A stretch of DNA of 64,000 nucleotides from JANMCE01 sp963791625 (GTDB lineage Bacteria > Actinomycetota > Acidimicrobiia > Acidimicrobiales > Ilumatobacteraceae), in NCBI GenBank assembly GCA_963791625.1, contig CAWBTA010000006.1, positions 1,922,001-1,986,000 on the forward strand, in the 5' to 3' direction. Both the position numbers and the translations under genes were made by a program. The notes beneath the pieces were generated by a model. The model made no database searches. It saw nothing but the letters and a program-made list of their open reading frames with translations, and was not told the DNA's origin. Each line of letters starts with the position of its first letter. The first letter of the stretch is position 1. This document shows positions 17,001 through 24,377 of the stretch, piece by piece.

Positions 17001-17669
17001 ATCGAGACCCCGGGCACGGTGCTCGGTTAGGGCGACGGGGTCAATCATCGCCGCGAGCACGTCTGCCGTCGGGACATCGACAGTGTCGATCTCGTGACTC
17101 GTGCGGAAGCCGTCGAAGAAGTGCAAGAACGGCACCCGCGTGCTCAGTGCGGTGGCGTGGGCGATCGCCGCGAAATCGGCGGCCTCTTGCACACTGCTGG
17201 CGCACAGCATGGCGAACCCCGTGGTCCGCGCCGCCATCACGTCGCTGTGATCGCCGAAGATACTGAGGGCATGCGTCGCCACCGTGCGCGCCGCGACATG
17301 GATCACCGTCGGCGTCAGCTCGCCGGCGATTTTGAACATGTTCGGCAGCATCAAGAGCAGCCCTTGGCTCGCCGTAAAGGTCGTACCCAGCGCACCACGG
17401 GTGATTGCTCCGTGCAGCGCACCGGCCGCGCCTGCCTCGCTCTGCATCTCGATCACCTCAGGCACGGCACCCCACAGGTTGGTCCGCCCCTTGGCGCTCC
17501 AGTCGTCGGCGAACTCACCCATCGGCGATGCCGGCGTGATCGGATAGATGGCGATCACTTCCGAGGCCAAGTGGGCGATACGCGCCGCTGCTTCATTGCC
17601 GTCGACGATGTCGTTAGGCGAGCGGTGCGCTCGTACGAGCGGCGCTACTTCGATGTTGGTGGCTGCCAT
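14016..17669 (-). CDS. nifJ: Pyruvate:ferredoxin (flavodoxin) oxidoreductase
   Basis: A single-chain homodimeric enzyme of 1217 residues that converts pyruvate and CoA to acetyl-CoA and CO2 with reduction of ferredoxin. Order: pyrimidine-binding domain (YPITPASPMGE near 42-52), a central CoA/gamma domain, two 4Fe-4S clusters in CIDCGKCAIVCPHAAI near 705 and CTGCGLCVTACP near 763, a further cluster with CLGCGE near 836, and the thiamine-diphosphate domain GDGWAYDIGAGG near 992 followed by DTEVYSNTGGQ. All key cysteines are present. It is co-translated with the DHODH-like gene. The enzyme is oxygen-sensitive in many species, so it points to micro-oxic or fermentative metabolism, though aerobic forms exist. 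Confidence 0.95.
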   Translation of the reverse strand: MAATNIEVAPLVRAHRSPNDIVDGNEAAARIAHLASEVIAIYPITPASPMGEFADDWSAKGRTNLWGAVPEVIEMQSEAGAAGALHGAITRGALGTTFTASQGLLLMLPNMFKIAGELTPTVIHVAARTVATHALSIFGDHSDVMAARTTGFAMLCASSVQEAADFAAIAHATALSTRVPFLHFFDGFRTSHEIDTVDVPTADVLAAMIDPVALTEHRARGLDPDHPVLRGSAQNPDVFFQAREACNAFYARVPDAVQSMMDRLAGLTQRSYHLVDYHGAPDADRVIVLMGSGVGAAKETVDELCRRGERVGVAVMRLYRPFPTEALLAALPPSTRTVAVLDRTKEPGAPFEPLHLDVLSALWHSPEQMWAGDKRPRVIGGRYGLGSKEFTPAMVKAVFDEAALDDPRNGFTVGIIDDVAHTSLTHDPTFSTDGAAVRAVFFGLGSDGTVGANKNTAKVVGQNTDLFVQAYFVYDSKKSGSMTVSHLRFDPAPIDSTYLIDRATFVGVHQWSFLDRVDVLRIAEPGATVLINSPHPADQVWDRLPCEVQQTVLERGLRLHTIDAAAVANTAGLGNRVNTVMQTCFFALAGVLPTEEAITKLKEAITATYGKRGDVVVQRNIAAVDTTLAHLFPVPLGSTVTALNHRRPTVSGAVTDFVQRVTARMLAGEGDLLPVSALPPDGTFPTGTSHVEKRTIATEIPIWEADLCIDCGKCAIVCPHAAIRMKVYEPGELSANGAEVLKTKSFRSHDVPGMSLTVQVAPDDCTGCGLCVTACPAHDKSEVKRKSLNLRPIAEHLDTERIAWDAFLRLHETDPAQWDPASVKTSQLRRPLFEFSGACLGCGETPYLKLLTQLFGDHLMIANATGCSSIYGGNLPTTPYCTNDEGRGPAWSNSLFEDNAEFGLGIRLGLDAQRRAALALLESLSAGDHSLVDPALAEAVAAGVDDAGDLPIRAQRDRVDKLRDTLGAIDHPKAGQLLELAGTLVRKTVWIVGGDGWAYDIGAGGLDHVLGSGHNVNILVLDTEVYSNTGGQASKATPRGAVAKFAAVGKGTSKKDLGLEAMSYGDVYVAHVALGASDIQTVKALLEAEAWPGVSLVIAYSTCIAHGFDMAKSMTQQKLAVQTGHWPLYRYRPGDGEATRPFQLDSTAPSAPYADFARSEARFSMLQRSEPARAAELLALAESDVAARWRFYEQLAGVERTAPAHIAEATINETDDE

Positions 17670-17732
17670 GCACTGTCAGTGTCCGCGGCAGGAGGCGCAA
17701 ACGTGTAGAGGCCAAAGTCCCGATCGGGAGGG

Positions 17733-18977
17733 CTACTTCCGAGCCAGCGCCTTCTTGGTGACGGGTCCGACCACGGCTAGCGCCTGCTGGCCGCTCAACA
17801 CGCGCTTCGAGACGCGGCGGACATCGTCGCCGGTCACCGCGTCGAGACGGGCAACCTGATCTTCGACACTGCGCACGTACCCGCGGGCCGATACGTGACC
17901 GGCGAGGCGGCTCATACGGCTGGCAGAATCCTCCAGACCGAGCACGAAAGCACCAGTGAGGTAGCCCTTCGCTATCTCCAACTCGTGGTCGGTGACGCCA
18001 TCGGTGGCCAACTTGTCGAGTTCGGTGTCAACGATGTCGAGCACTTCGCCGACATGGTCGGCGCTGGTCCCGACGTACACGCTGAATGCACCGGCATCGG
18101 CGTAAGTTACCTGACTGGCGAACACGGAATAGGCCAGCCCACGCTTCTCGCGGATTTCGTCGAAGAGGCGTGACGACGGTCCGCCGCCCAAAACCTGGCT
18201 GGCGACATCGAGTGCCTCGCGGTCCGGATCGTCGCGATCAACGCCGAGGTAACCAAGCGCGATGTGAGCCTGCTCACTCCTCTTGCGTAGGACCGCCAAC
18301 GCACGGGATTCACCTACGGGAGCGACACGCTTCGGCGTGGAACCACCCGGCGCGGACGTGAACCACTTCTCGACCGCAGCTGCAGCTTCGTCGTGGTCAA
18401 TTGCACCGGCGAGCGATACGACCATGTTGGCCGGACGGTACCACTTCTTGAAGAAAGCCCGCACAGCTTTGGGTGTGATGGCGGCAACAGTGTCCTTGTC
18501 ACCAGCCGTCTCCCAACCCAACGGATGATCGGGGAACAACGACTCGGCCAGCAACGTGAGCGCACGATCATCGAGCGCATCTTCGTCCATACCGAGTTCT
18601 TCGAGAATGACTTCCCGCTCGGTCTCTACGTCGGCGTCCCGAAGTGCGGGTGACGACACGACGGAGCCCAAAATCTCCAACCCCAACGCCCAATGACGAG
18701 CGGGAAGTCGGGTGTAATACGCCGTCACTTCTTTCGACGTGAACGCGTTCATATCGCCGCCGACGCGATCAATCGCTTCGGCAATCGACTTGGCCGAACG
18801 ATCGGCGGTGCCCTTGAACAACAGGTGCTCAAGGAAGTGCGACACGCCCGACATTTCGCGGGCCTCGTCACGCGCCCCGACCCCCACCCACACGCCGGAG
18901 GAAACCGACAACGCGTCGGGCATCCGCTCAGTGACGAGACGGATACCCGACGACAGTGTGACTTGTTGAATACTCAA
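17733..18977 (-). CDS. M16-family zinc peptidase (PepR-like)
   Basis: 414 residues from a TTG at 18977, giving MSIQQVTLSSGIRLVTERMP, which matches where M16 proteins normally begin. The longer open frame upstream lies inside pnp and is not coding. The inverted zinc motif HFLEH is at 47-51 (ligands His47 and His51, catalytic Glu50) with the distal ligand Glu near 127 in EREVILEELGM. The C-terminal half is the inactive M16 repeat. The gene follows pnp after 7 bp, the usual actinobacterial pairing (gpsI-pepR). The family cleaves small peptides; its target here is unknown. No strong ribosome-binding site, consistent with coupling to pnp. Confidence 0.88.
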   Translation of the reverse strand: MSIQQVTLSSGIRLVTERMPDALSVSSGVWVGVGARDEAREMSGVSHFLEHLLFKGTADRSAKSIAEAIDRVGGDMNAFTSKEVTAYYTRLPARHWALGLEILGSVVSSPALRDADVETEREVILEELGMDEDALDDRALTLLAESLFPDHPLGWETAGDKDTVAAITPKAVRAFFKKWYRPANMVVSLAGAIDHDEAAAAVEKWFTSAPGGSTPKRVAPVGESRALAVLRKRSEQAHIALGYLGVDRDDPDREALDVASQVLGGGPSSRLFDEIREKRGLAYSVFASQVTYADAGAFSVYVGTSADHVGEVLDIVDTELDKLATDGVTDHELEIAKGYLTGAFVLGLEDSASRMSRLAGHVSARGYVRSVEDQVARLDAVTGDDVRRVSKRVLSGQQALAVVGPVTKKALARK

Positions 18978-18984
18978 CTCGCGT

Positions 18985-21440
18985 TTAGCGGTGCCGACGG
19001 GGGCCACGGCCACGGCCGCCGCCTTCGCGGCCGCCACCAGCGGGCTTGGAACCGGCGTCGTTGCCACCAGCGGGACCACCGGGACCGAGGTCACCGAATG
19101 TCTCGCGGGCCTCAGCGTCGAAGGCATCTTCGAAGCTGGCAACGGCAACCGGGGCCGAACCGCCGTCACTTGCCGGAGCTGCCGCGCGGGGACCACGATC
19201 GCCACGGTCGTTGCCACGGGCGCGGGGTGCACGCTCGTCGGCTGCGTCATCGCCGCCACCGGCAACTTCCCACTCGGGACCAGACGGGGTCAGGCTGACC
19301 TTGCCCTGGGGATCGATGTCCTCGACTCGCACCATGATCTCGTCACCAAGGCTGACTGCGTCTTCAACGTTGTTGATGCGCTTGCCCTTGCCGAGCTTGG
19401 AGATGTGGACCAGGCCATCACGGCCCGGAAGGATGTTGACGAACGCACCGAACTTGGTGATGTTCACGACACGGCCCGGGTAGATCTCGCCGACCTTGGC
19501 GAGCGGCGGGTTGATGATGAGCTCAATCTGACGACGAGCCTCAGCAACCTTGCTGGAGTCAGTGGAGCCAATGGTGACGGTACCCATGACGCCGTCGTCA
19601 TCGACCGCGATGTCAGCGCCCGTCTCGGCCTGCATGGCGTTGATGACCTTGCCCTTCGGCCCGATCACCTCACCGATCTTGTCGATCGGGATCTGGAAGC
19701 TGACGATCTTCGGTGCGGTCTCGCCCACTTCGGCACGCGGTGTGGCCAACGCCGCGTTCATGACCTTCAGGATGGCCATGCGGGCGTCACGAGCCTGCAG
19801 GAGCGCGGCGGTCAAGACATCGGCGGGGATGCCGTCGATCTTGGTGTCGAGCTGCAGTGCGGTGATGAAGTCCTCGGTGCCGGCGACCTTGAAGTCCATG
19901 TCGCCGAATGCATCTTCGGCGCCGAGGATGTCGGTGAGGGTGATGTACTTGCCTTCATCGAGGATGAGGCCCATGGCGATGCCGGCGACGGCGCCCTTCG
20001 TGGGAACACCGGCGTCCATCAGGGCGAGCGATGCCGAACACACCGAACCCATCGAAGTGGAGCCGTTCGAAGCCAGCACTTCGGACACGAGACGCAGCGT
20101 GTACGCGAACTCTTCCTGCGAGGGAACGATCGGCAACAGCGCACGCTCGGCGAGCGCACCGTGGCCGATTTCGCGGCGCTTGGGCGAACCGACGCGACCG
20201 GTCTCACCGTTGGCCCAAGGGGCCATGTTGTAGTGATGCAGGAAGCGCTTGTTGGTCTCCGGCGACAGGGTGTCGAGCAGCTGGTTCATGCGGGGCATAC
20301 CGAGGGTTGCCACGTTCATGACCTGGGTCTCGCCACGCTGGAACAGCGCGGAACCGTGAGCCGAGTGCAGCACGCCGACTTCGGCGGTGACCGCACGAAG
20401 ATCGGCCGGGCCCCGTCCGTCGAGACGGATGCCGTCCTTCACGACGCGCTTGCGCACGAGCTTCTTGGTGAGGCTGCGCACAGCCTCCTTGATTTCCTTC
20501 TCGCGACCGACGAACGGCTTGCCTTCACCAGCGAGATCGGCGAGCACGTCAGCCGTTGCGGCGTCGGTGGCTTCGTTGCGATCATGCTTGGCGGCGATGG
20601 TGATGGCCTTGCCGAGCGCCTTGGTTCCGCTCTTTTCAACGGCTGCGAACACGTCGTCGCCGTAGTCGAGAACGGGCGTGTACTTGAGCGGCTCACGAGC
20701 GCCGGCAGCTTTGACCAAATCGGCCTGCAGCTGGATGGCCTGCTTGATGAACGGCTTGCATGCCTCAAGACCGTCAGCAATGACCGCCTCGGTCACCTTG
20801 GGGGCGCCACCTTCGTAGTAGCTGTAGGCCTTGGCGGTACCGCCGGCCTCAACCATCATGACGGCGACGTCGCCGCTGTCGAGCTGACGACCAGCAACGA
20901 CGAGCTCGAACGTGGAGTTCTCGCCCTCTTCGTACGTCGGGTGGGGAATCCAGGTGCCTTCTTGGCTGTAGGCAAGGCGAACAGCGCCGATCGGGCCCTC
21001 AAACGGGATGCCCGACAGCATGAACGCGGCCGAAGCAGCGTTGATGGCCAGCACGTCGTGCGGGTTCTCCTGGTCGGCACCGATGACGGTGATAACGACC
21101 TGGGTCTCGTTGCGATAGCCGTCAGCGAACGCGGGGCGCAGCGGGCGGTCGGTAAGGCGGCAGGTGAGAATGGCAGCCTCGGTAGGGCGGCCTTCACGGC
21201 GGAAGAAGGATCCGGGGATCTTTCCGGCGGCGTAGGCGCGCTCCTCGACGTCGACCGTCAGGGGGAAGAAGTCGATACCGTCACGAACGCCCTTTGCGGC
21301 GTTGGCGGTGGCGAGGACGGTGGTGTTGCCGATCGAGGCAAGAACGGCACCTTGGCTCTGAGGCGCAAGCTTGCCAGTCTCGAAGGACATGGTCTTTTCG
21401 GTTCCCGGGACAATGCCCGAGACTTTTTGGGGTCTCCCAT
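18985..21440 (-). CDS. pnp: Polyribonucleotide nucleotidyltransferase (start region frameshifted)
   Basis: Phosphorolytic 3'-5' exoribonuclease. Two RNase PH-like domains (the first with FFPLTVDVEERAYAAGKIPG and SFFRREGRP), a helical linker, a KH domain (IDKIGEVIGPKGKVINAM), an S1 domain (PGRVVNITKFGAFVNILPG) and a Gly/Arg-rich tail ending GRGPRRHR. The best start is the ATG at 21440, preceded by AAAGGAG at 9 bases, but it reads into a wrong frame. Adding one base in the C4-A5 run at 21424-21432 would give MGDPKKVSGIVPGTEKTMSFE, as expected for the family (818 residues). Without repair, translation could begin at ATG 21390 in the main frame. Confidence 0.92.
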
Positions 21441-21605
21441 CGTAGGAAACTCCTTTCTGGCCGGTCCGGAGCCCATTTGGCTGAGCCGGCCGTTTGGAGC
21501 ACCGCCCAGTTCCCAGTCGGCAAACCATTGAGCCGTATGCTCAACGAATCGGCGACTGACAACCGGCGTCAGTGCTCAGCGAATTGTGGTGAAACAGGTG
21601 TTACA
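21441..21605 (-). ncRNA. Possible structured 5' leader of pnp
   Basis: The roughly 165 bases between the rpsO-distal hairpin and pnp contain several pairable segments: ACTGAC/GTCAGT near 21555-21575, CGGCCGG with CCGGCC flanking a small AGCC-AAAT-GGGCT hairpin near 21459-21492, then the AAAGGAG ribosome-binding site. This is the position where the actino-pnp RNA motif is found in other Actinobacteria. I cannot confirm that consensus by eye, so the identity is tentative. Confidence 0.35.
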
Positions 21606-21608
21606 TGA

Positions 21609-21637
21609 AAGCGAGCGGCCGAACTGGCCGCTCGCTT
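21609..21637 (-). terminator. 12-bp hairpin between rpsO and pnp
   Basis: AAGCGAGCGGCC and GGCCGCTCGCTT pair perfectly over 12 bp around a 5-base loop. It starts 12 bases after the rpsO stop. On the minus strand the stem ends in CGCTTTCATG, so the T-tract is weak. In many bacteria the rpsO-pnp junction carries a hairpin that terminates part of the transcripts or is processed by RNase III; either role fits. Confidence 0.7.
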
Positions 21638-21649
21638 CCAGAAAATCGA

Positions 21650-21907
21650 TTATCGACGCAAGCCAAGCTTGGCGATGATGGCTCGGTAACGCTCGACGTC
21701 GTTCTTCTTGACGTAATCGAGCATGCGACGCCGGCGACCGACCATGGTCAACAGACCACGGCGGCTGTGATTGTCCTTCTTGTTCGTCTTCAGGTGGCCG
21801 GTGAGGTGGTTGATGCGCTCTGTAAGGATGGCAATCTGCACTTCCGGGGAGCCCGTATCGGTTGCGTGAAGCTTGTTCGCGGCAATCGTTGCTTGTTTAT
21901 CTGGCAA
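21650..21907 (-). CDS. rpsO: 30S ribosomal protein S15
   Basis: 85 residues, near the usual 89. The S15 core is clear: HATDTGSPEVQIAILTERIN, then HLKTNKKDNHSRRGLL, MVGRRRRMLDYVKKND and the terminal IIAKLGLRR. It binds the central domain of 16S rRNA early in assembly. The start chosen is TTG at 21907 (MPDKQATIAAN). No ATG or GTG lies upstream in frame at a reasonable distance and the ribosome-binding site is poor, so the N-terminus is uncertain by a few codons. It precedes pnp on the same strand, as usual. Confidence 0.93.
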   Translation of the reverse strand: MPDKQATIAANKLHATDTGSPEVQIAILTERINHLTGHLKTNKKDNHSRRGLLTMVGRRRRMLDYVKKNDVERYRAIIAKLGLRR

Positions 21908-22130
21908 GGTGAAAAGAACTTTCTTGTGATCCGCCCAGGAAGGGACGCGCTGCCGGTGGCAGTCGCATCACGCCGCAGCTTCAGGCCGCAACGGACCTGT
22001 CAACTGTAGCAGCATCGCGCCCAACGCGTGAGGCGTGATGCCCAGACCCGCGAACAACCCTGCGGCATTGCCGAGCGAAGCGACAACGAGCGCCAGGGAG
22101 CGGTAGCGACCCAGCGAGGCATGACACGTC

Positions 22131-22166
22131 TTGACTAGAGGATTCTTCTAGACGATAGTTCTCTCG
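22131..22166 (+). promoter_or_regulatory. TetR-operator promoter of the ABC importer, apparently leaderless
   Basis: TTGACT (22131-22136), a 17-base spacer and GATAGT (22154-22159) form a good promoter whose expected start falls on the GTG at 22166. A 17-bp near-palindrome CTAGAGGATTCTTCTAG (22135-22151) fills the spacer. The same arrangement, with the same 35-base distance from -35 to GTG, precedes the TetR gene at 23777, so this is very likely that regulator's binding site. Confidence 0.75.
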
Positions 22167-22942
22167 TGTCCGTTGGTTCCCCGATGATCGAATTCACTGC
22201 TGTCTCGCACGGGTTCGTTGCGAAACAGGGTCGAACCGAGGCACTTTCCGGCATCGACCTGTCCGTAAGGAGTGGCGAGTTCGTCACCCTGCTCGGCCCG
22301 AGCGGCTGCGGGAAATCCACGCTGCTGCGGCTGGCCGCCGGCCTGCTGCGTGCCGAGCACGGCCTCGTCAAGGTCAATAGTGGCTCCCCCGCCGCTGGCC
22401 GTGCCGCCAAAAGCTTTGCGCTCGCGCCGCAGCAACCAGCCCTACTGACGTGGCGAACGGTGCGTCAGAACGCCCGCCTCCTGCTCGACGTCAACTCCCG
22501 GTCAGGCGCGAGCGATGACGCGGTCGACGGCCTCCTTGAAGAGGTCGGCCTAAAGGACTTCGCCGATGCGTACCCACACCAACTGTCTGGCGGCATGCAA
22601 CAGCGCGTCGCACTGGTGCGAGCGTTTGCGTTGCAGGCTCCGGTGCTGCTGCTCGACGAACCGTTCGCATCACTCGACGAACTCACCCGGGCCGACATGC
22701 GACACCTGCTCCTGCGCTTGTGGAAGCACCACCAATCAACCGCACTCTTTGTCACTCACTCGATCGCCGAGGCGGTGCTGCTCTCGGATCGCGTTGTCGT
22801 GCTCTCGGGACGCCCCGGAAAGATCGTTGCACTCGAAACTATTTCTCTTTCCCGGCCGCGAACAGCCGACGTGGAAGATACCGACGAATTCGATCACTAC
22901 GTCCGTCGTCTTCGCCTGCTGCTGCGAGGTTCGGCCCCATGA
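22166..22942 (+). CDS. ABC transporter ATP-binding protein (nitrate/taurine/NMT1 type)
   Basis: 258 residues. Walker A GPSGCGKST at 44-52, Q-loop APQQPALLTW, signature LSGGMQQRVALVRAFA, Walker B VLLLDEPFASLD and the switch His in FVTHSIAEAVLLSDR. The DEPFASLD and THSIAEAV forms are typical of SsuB/TauB/ThiZ ATPases for small organic molecules. The GTG at 22166 is preferred because it coincides with the predicted transcription start; an ATG at 22184 is the alternative. The stop overlaps the permease start (ATGA). Confidence 0.93.
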   Translation: MSVGSPMIEFTAVSHGFVAKQGRTEALSGIDLSVRSGEFVTLLGPSGCGKSTLLRLAAGLLRAEHGLVKVNSGSPAAGRAAKSFALAPQQPALLTWRTVRQNARLLLDVNSRSGASDDAVDGLLEEVGLKDFADAYPHQLSGGMQQRVALVRAFALQAPVLLLDEPFASLDELTRADMRHLLLRLWKHHQSTALFVTHSIAEAVLLSDRVVVLSGRPGKIVALETISLSRPRTADVEDTDEFDHYVRRLRLLLRGSAP

Positions 22943-23697
22943 TGGCCCGACTGTCCCGCTGGACGGCGCCGCTGATCGGCCTTGCCCTCTTTTTTGGCCT
23001 GTGGGAAGTACTGCTGCTCGCATTCGGAGTGAAAGCGTTCGTCCTTCCGCGTCCGAGTCGGATTCTTTCGGCGATGAACGCGGATCCGTCGTTCTTTGCC
23101 CGTGAAGCACTCGCGACCGGACGAGAAGCCATCCTCGGCCTCGCCGCCGCGCTGGTGTTGGCCTTCGTGCTCGCTGTACCCATGGCGCGCTGGCGCTCAG
23201 TGGAGCGGGCAGTGCAACCGGTCGCCACGCTCATTCAGGTCATCCCCATCGTCGTCTACGCCCCCGCGTTCGTGATCTGGCTGGGCTTTGGTCGACTGCC
23301 GATAGTGGCGGTGATCATGTTGATCGCGCTTGTGCCGCTGTTGTTCAACATGGTTGCCGGATTCCGCACTGCCGATCCGGCCACCCTCGAACTCCTGCAG
23401 TCAGTCGGCGCATCTCGGTGGGAGATACTTCGCACCCTGCAAGCCCCGAGCGCCGTCCCGTCTGTGTTCGCCGGCCTTCGCATCGCCGTGGGCCTATCGC
23501 TGGTTGGAGCGGTGCTGGGTGAATGGTTCGCGGGCGTCACCCATGGTCTGGGCTATCAGATCCAAAAGGGAGCGAACCAGAACTCGGCACCGCTGGTGTG
23601 GGCTTCGGCCTTTTCGCTCGGCGTGCTCGGTGGCCTCGCCCTGCTTGCACTTTCAATGATTGAGCACCGTGTGCCGGGGGGCCGACCGCGGTCGTAA
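22939..23697 (+). CDS. ABC transporter permease (nitrate/taurine/NMT1 type)
   Basis: 252 residues from the ATG at 22939, which overlaps the ATPase stop. Six hydrophobic helices and the permease EAA-like loop, seen in LLQSVGASRWEILRTLQAPSA, place it in the SsuC/TauC/ThiX group of binding-protein-dependent importers. The GLRIAVGLSLVGAVLGEW segment after the loop is characteristic of that group. The same frame is open further upstream but lies inside the ATPase gene. Forms one transporter with the flanking ATPase and the lipoprotein at 24378. Confidence 0.92.
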   Translation: MMARLSRWTAPLIGLALFFGLWEVLLLAFGVKAFVLPRPSRILSAMNADPSFFAREALATGREAILGLAAALVLAFVLAVPMARWRSVERAVQPVATLIQVIPIVVYAPAFVIWLGFGRLPIVAVIMLIALVPLLFNMVAGFRTADPATLELLQSVGASRWEILRTLQAPSAVPSVFAGLRIAVGLSLVGAVLGEWFAGVTHGLGYQIQKGANQNSAPLVWASAFSLGVLGGLALLALSMIEHRVPGGRPRS

Positions 23698-23728
23698 CCA
23701 GCGGTTTCGCCGACGTTCGCTGAATCTT

Positions 23729-23777
23729 TCCTCTAGAGGAATTGACTAGAGGAATCTTCTACATCAGACTTTCCGGG
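23729..23777 (+). promoter_or_regulatory. Autoregulatory TetR promoter and double operator
   Basis: A perfect 12-bp palindrome TCCTCTAGAGGA (23729-23740) is followed by TTGACT (23742-23747), a spacer holding CTAGAGGAATCTTCTAC (23746-23762) and a weak -10 CAGACT (23765-23770). The GTG of the TetR gene is exactly 35 bases from the first base of the -35, as at 22131-22166. The repeated CTAGAGGA arms identify a common operator. Confidence 0.7.
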
Positions 23778-24373
23778 TGACAACTCGACCCGAAGGGAAA
23801 CGACAAGCGCTCCTTGACGCTGCTCTGGCGTTGTTCCTCGAACAAGGCGTGGTCGACACGACGGTCGATCAGATTCTCCAGCGATCCGGAGCCAGTGTCG
23901 GCAGCCTCTATCACCACTTTGGTGGCAAAGAGCAGCTGGCTGATGGCCTCTATGTCGAGTGCTTGTCGGCGTATCACGACGTTGCGCTGGCCGGACTTCG
24001 GGGTGCTGCCACGCCCGAGCAGGGTGTGCGCTCCCTTGTGGATCACCACCTCACCTGGATTGTTGATCATCGGGCGCCCTCACAGTTCATTCTCGTGTAC
24101 CGCGACCATGAGATCCGCCCCGCAGCCGAAAACCTGCGGGCGCTCAACACGAATTTCTACACCGAGCTTGAGCACTGGATCGTGTCGCATGCCAGCCACG
24201 CCGTACCGCTACTCCCAGCCGTCATTTCTCAATGGATCGGGCCCATGCACATGTACGCCCGCCACTGGCTCACCAGCACGGTGAAAACCACACCTGCCGA
24301 CGTGCGCACGTTCCTATCCGACGGCGCATGGCATTCGCTCCAACCTCTCTTCACTTCTGCCCCGAAAGGCTGA
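23777..24373 (+). CDS. TetR-family regulator of the NMT1-type importer
   Basis: 198 residues. The helix-turn-helix near 25-52 (VDTTVDQILQRSGASVGSLYHHFGGKEQL) has the TetR pattern, with the conserved Tyr-His-His-Phe stretch. The GTG start sits at the predicted transcription start with no leader. The C-terminal domain is helical and gives no ligand clue. The gene lies between permease and substrate-binding protein genes of one transporter, and the operators before it and before the ATPase gene are nearly identical, so it probably represses the whole locus. Confidence 0.88.
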   Translation: MTTRPEGKRQALLDAALALFLEQGVVDTTVDQILQRSGASVGSLYHHFGGKEQLADGLYVECLSAYHDVALAGLRGAATPEQGVRSLVDHHLTWIVDHRAPSQFILVYRDHEIRPAAENLRALNTNFYTELEHWIVSHASHAVPLLPAVISQWIGPMHMYARHWLTSTVKTTPADVRTFLSDGAWHSLQPLFTSAPKG

Positions 24374-24377
24374 TCCC

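Noticed and set aside
15096..17030. A 644-codon open frame antisense to nifJ
   Set aside because: No family features and a composition dominated by His/Arg/Gly, as expected for the reverse strand of GC-rich coding DNA.
17671..17681. Palindrome CACTGTCAGTG before nifJ as an operator
   Set aside because: Only 11 bp with one central base, and no second copy or promoter context to support it.
18991..21531. An open frame of about 846 codons antisense to pnp on the plus strand
   Set aside because: It mirrors pnp codon structure in GC-rich DNA, has no recognisable domain, and pnp is unambiguous.
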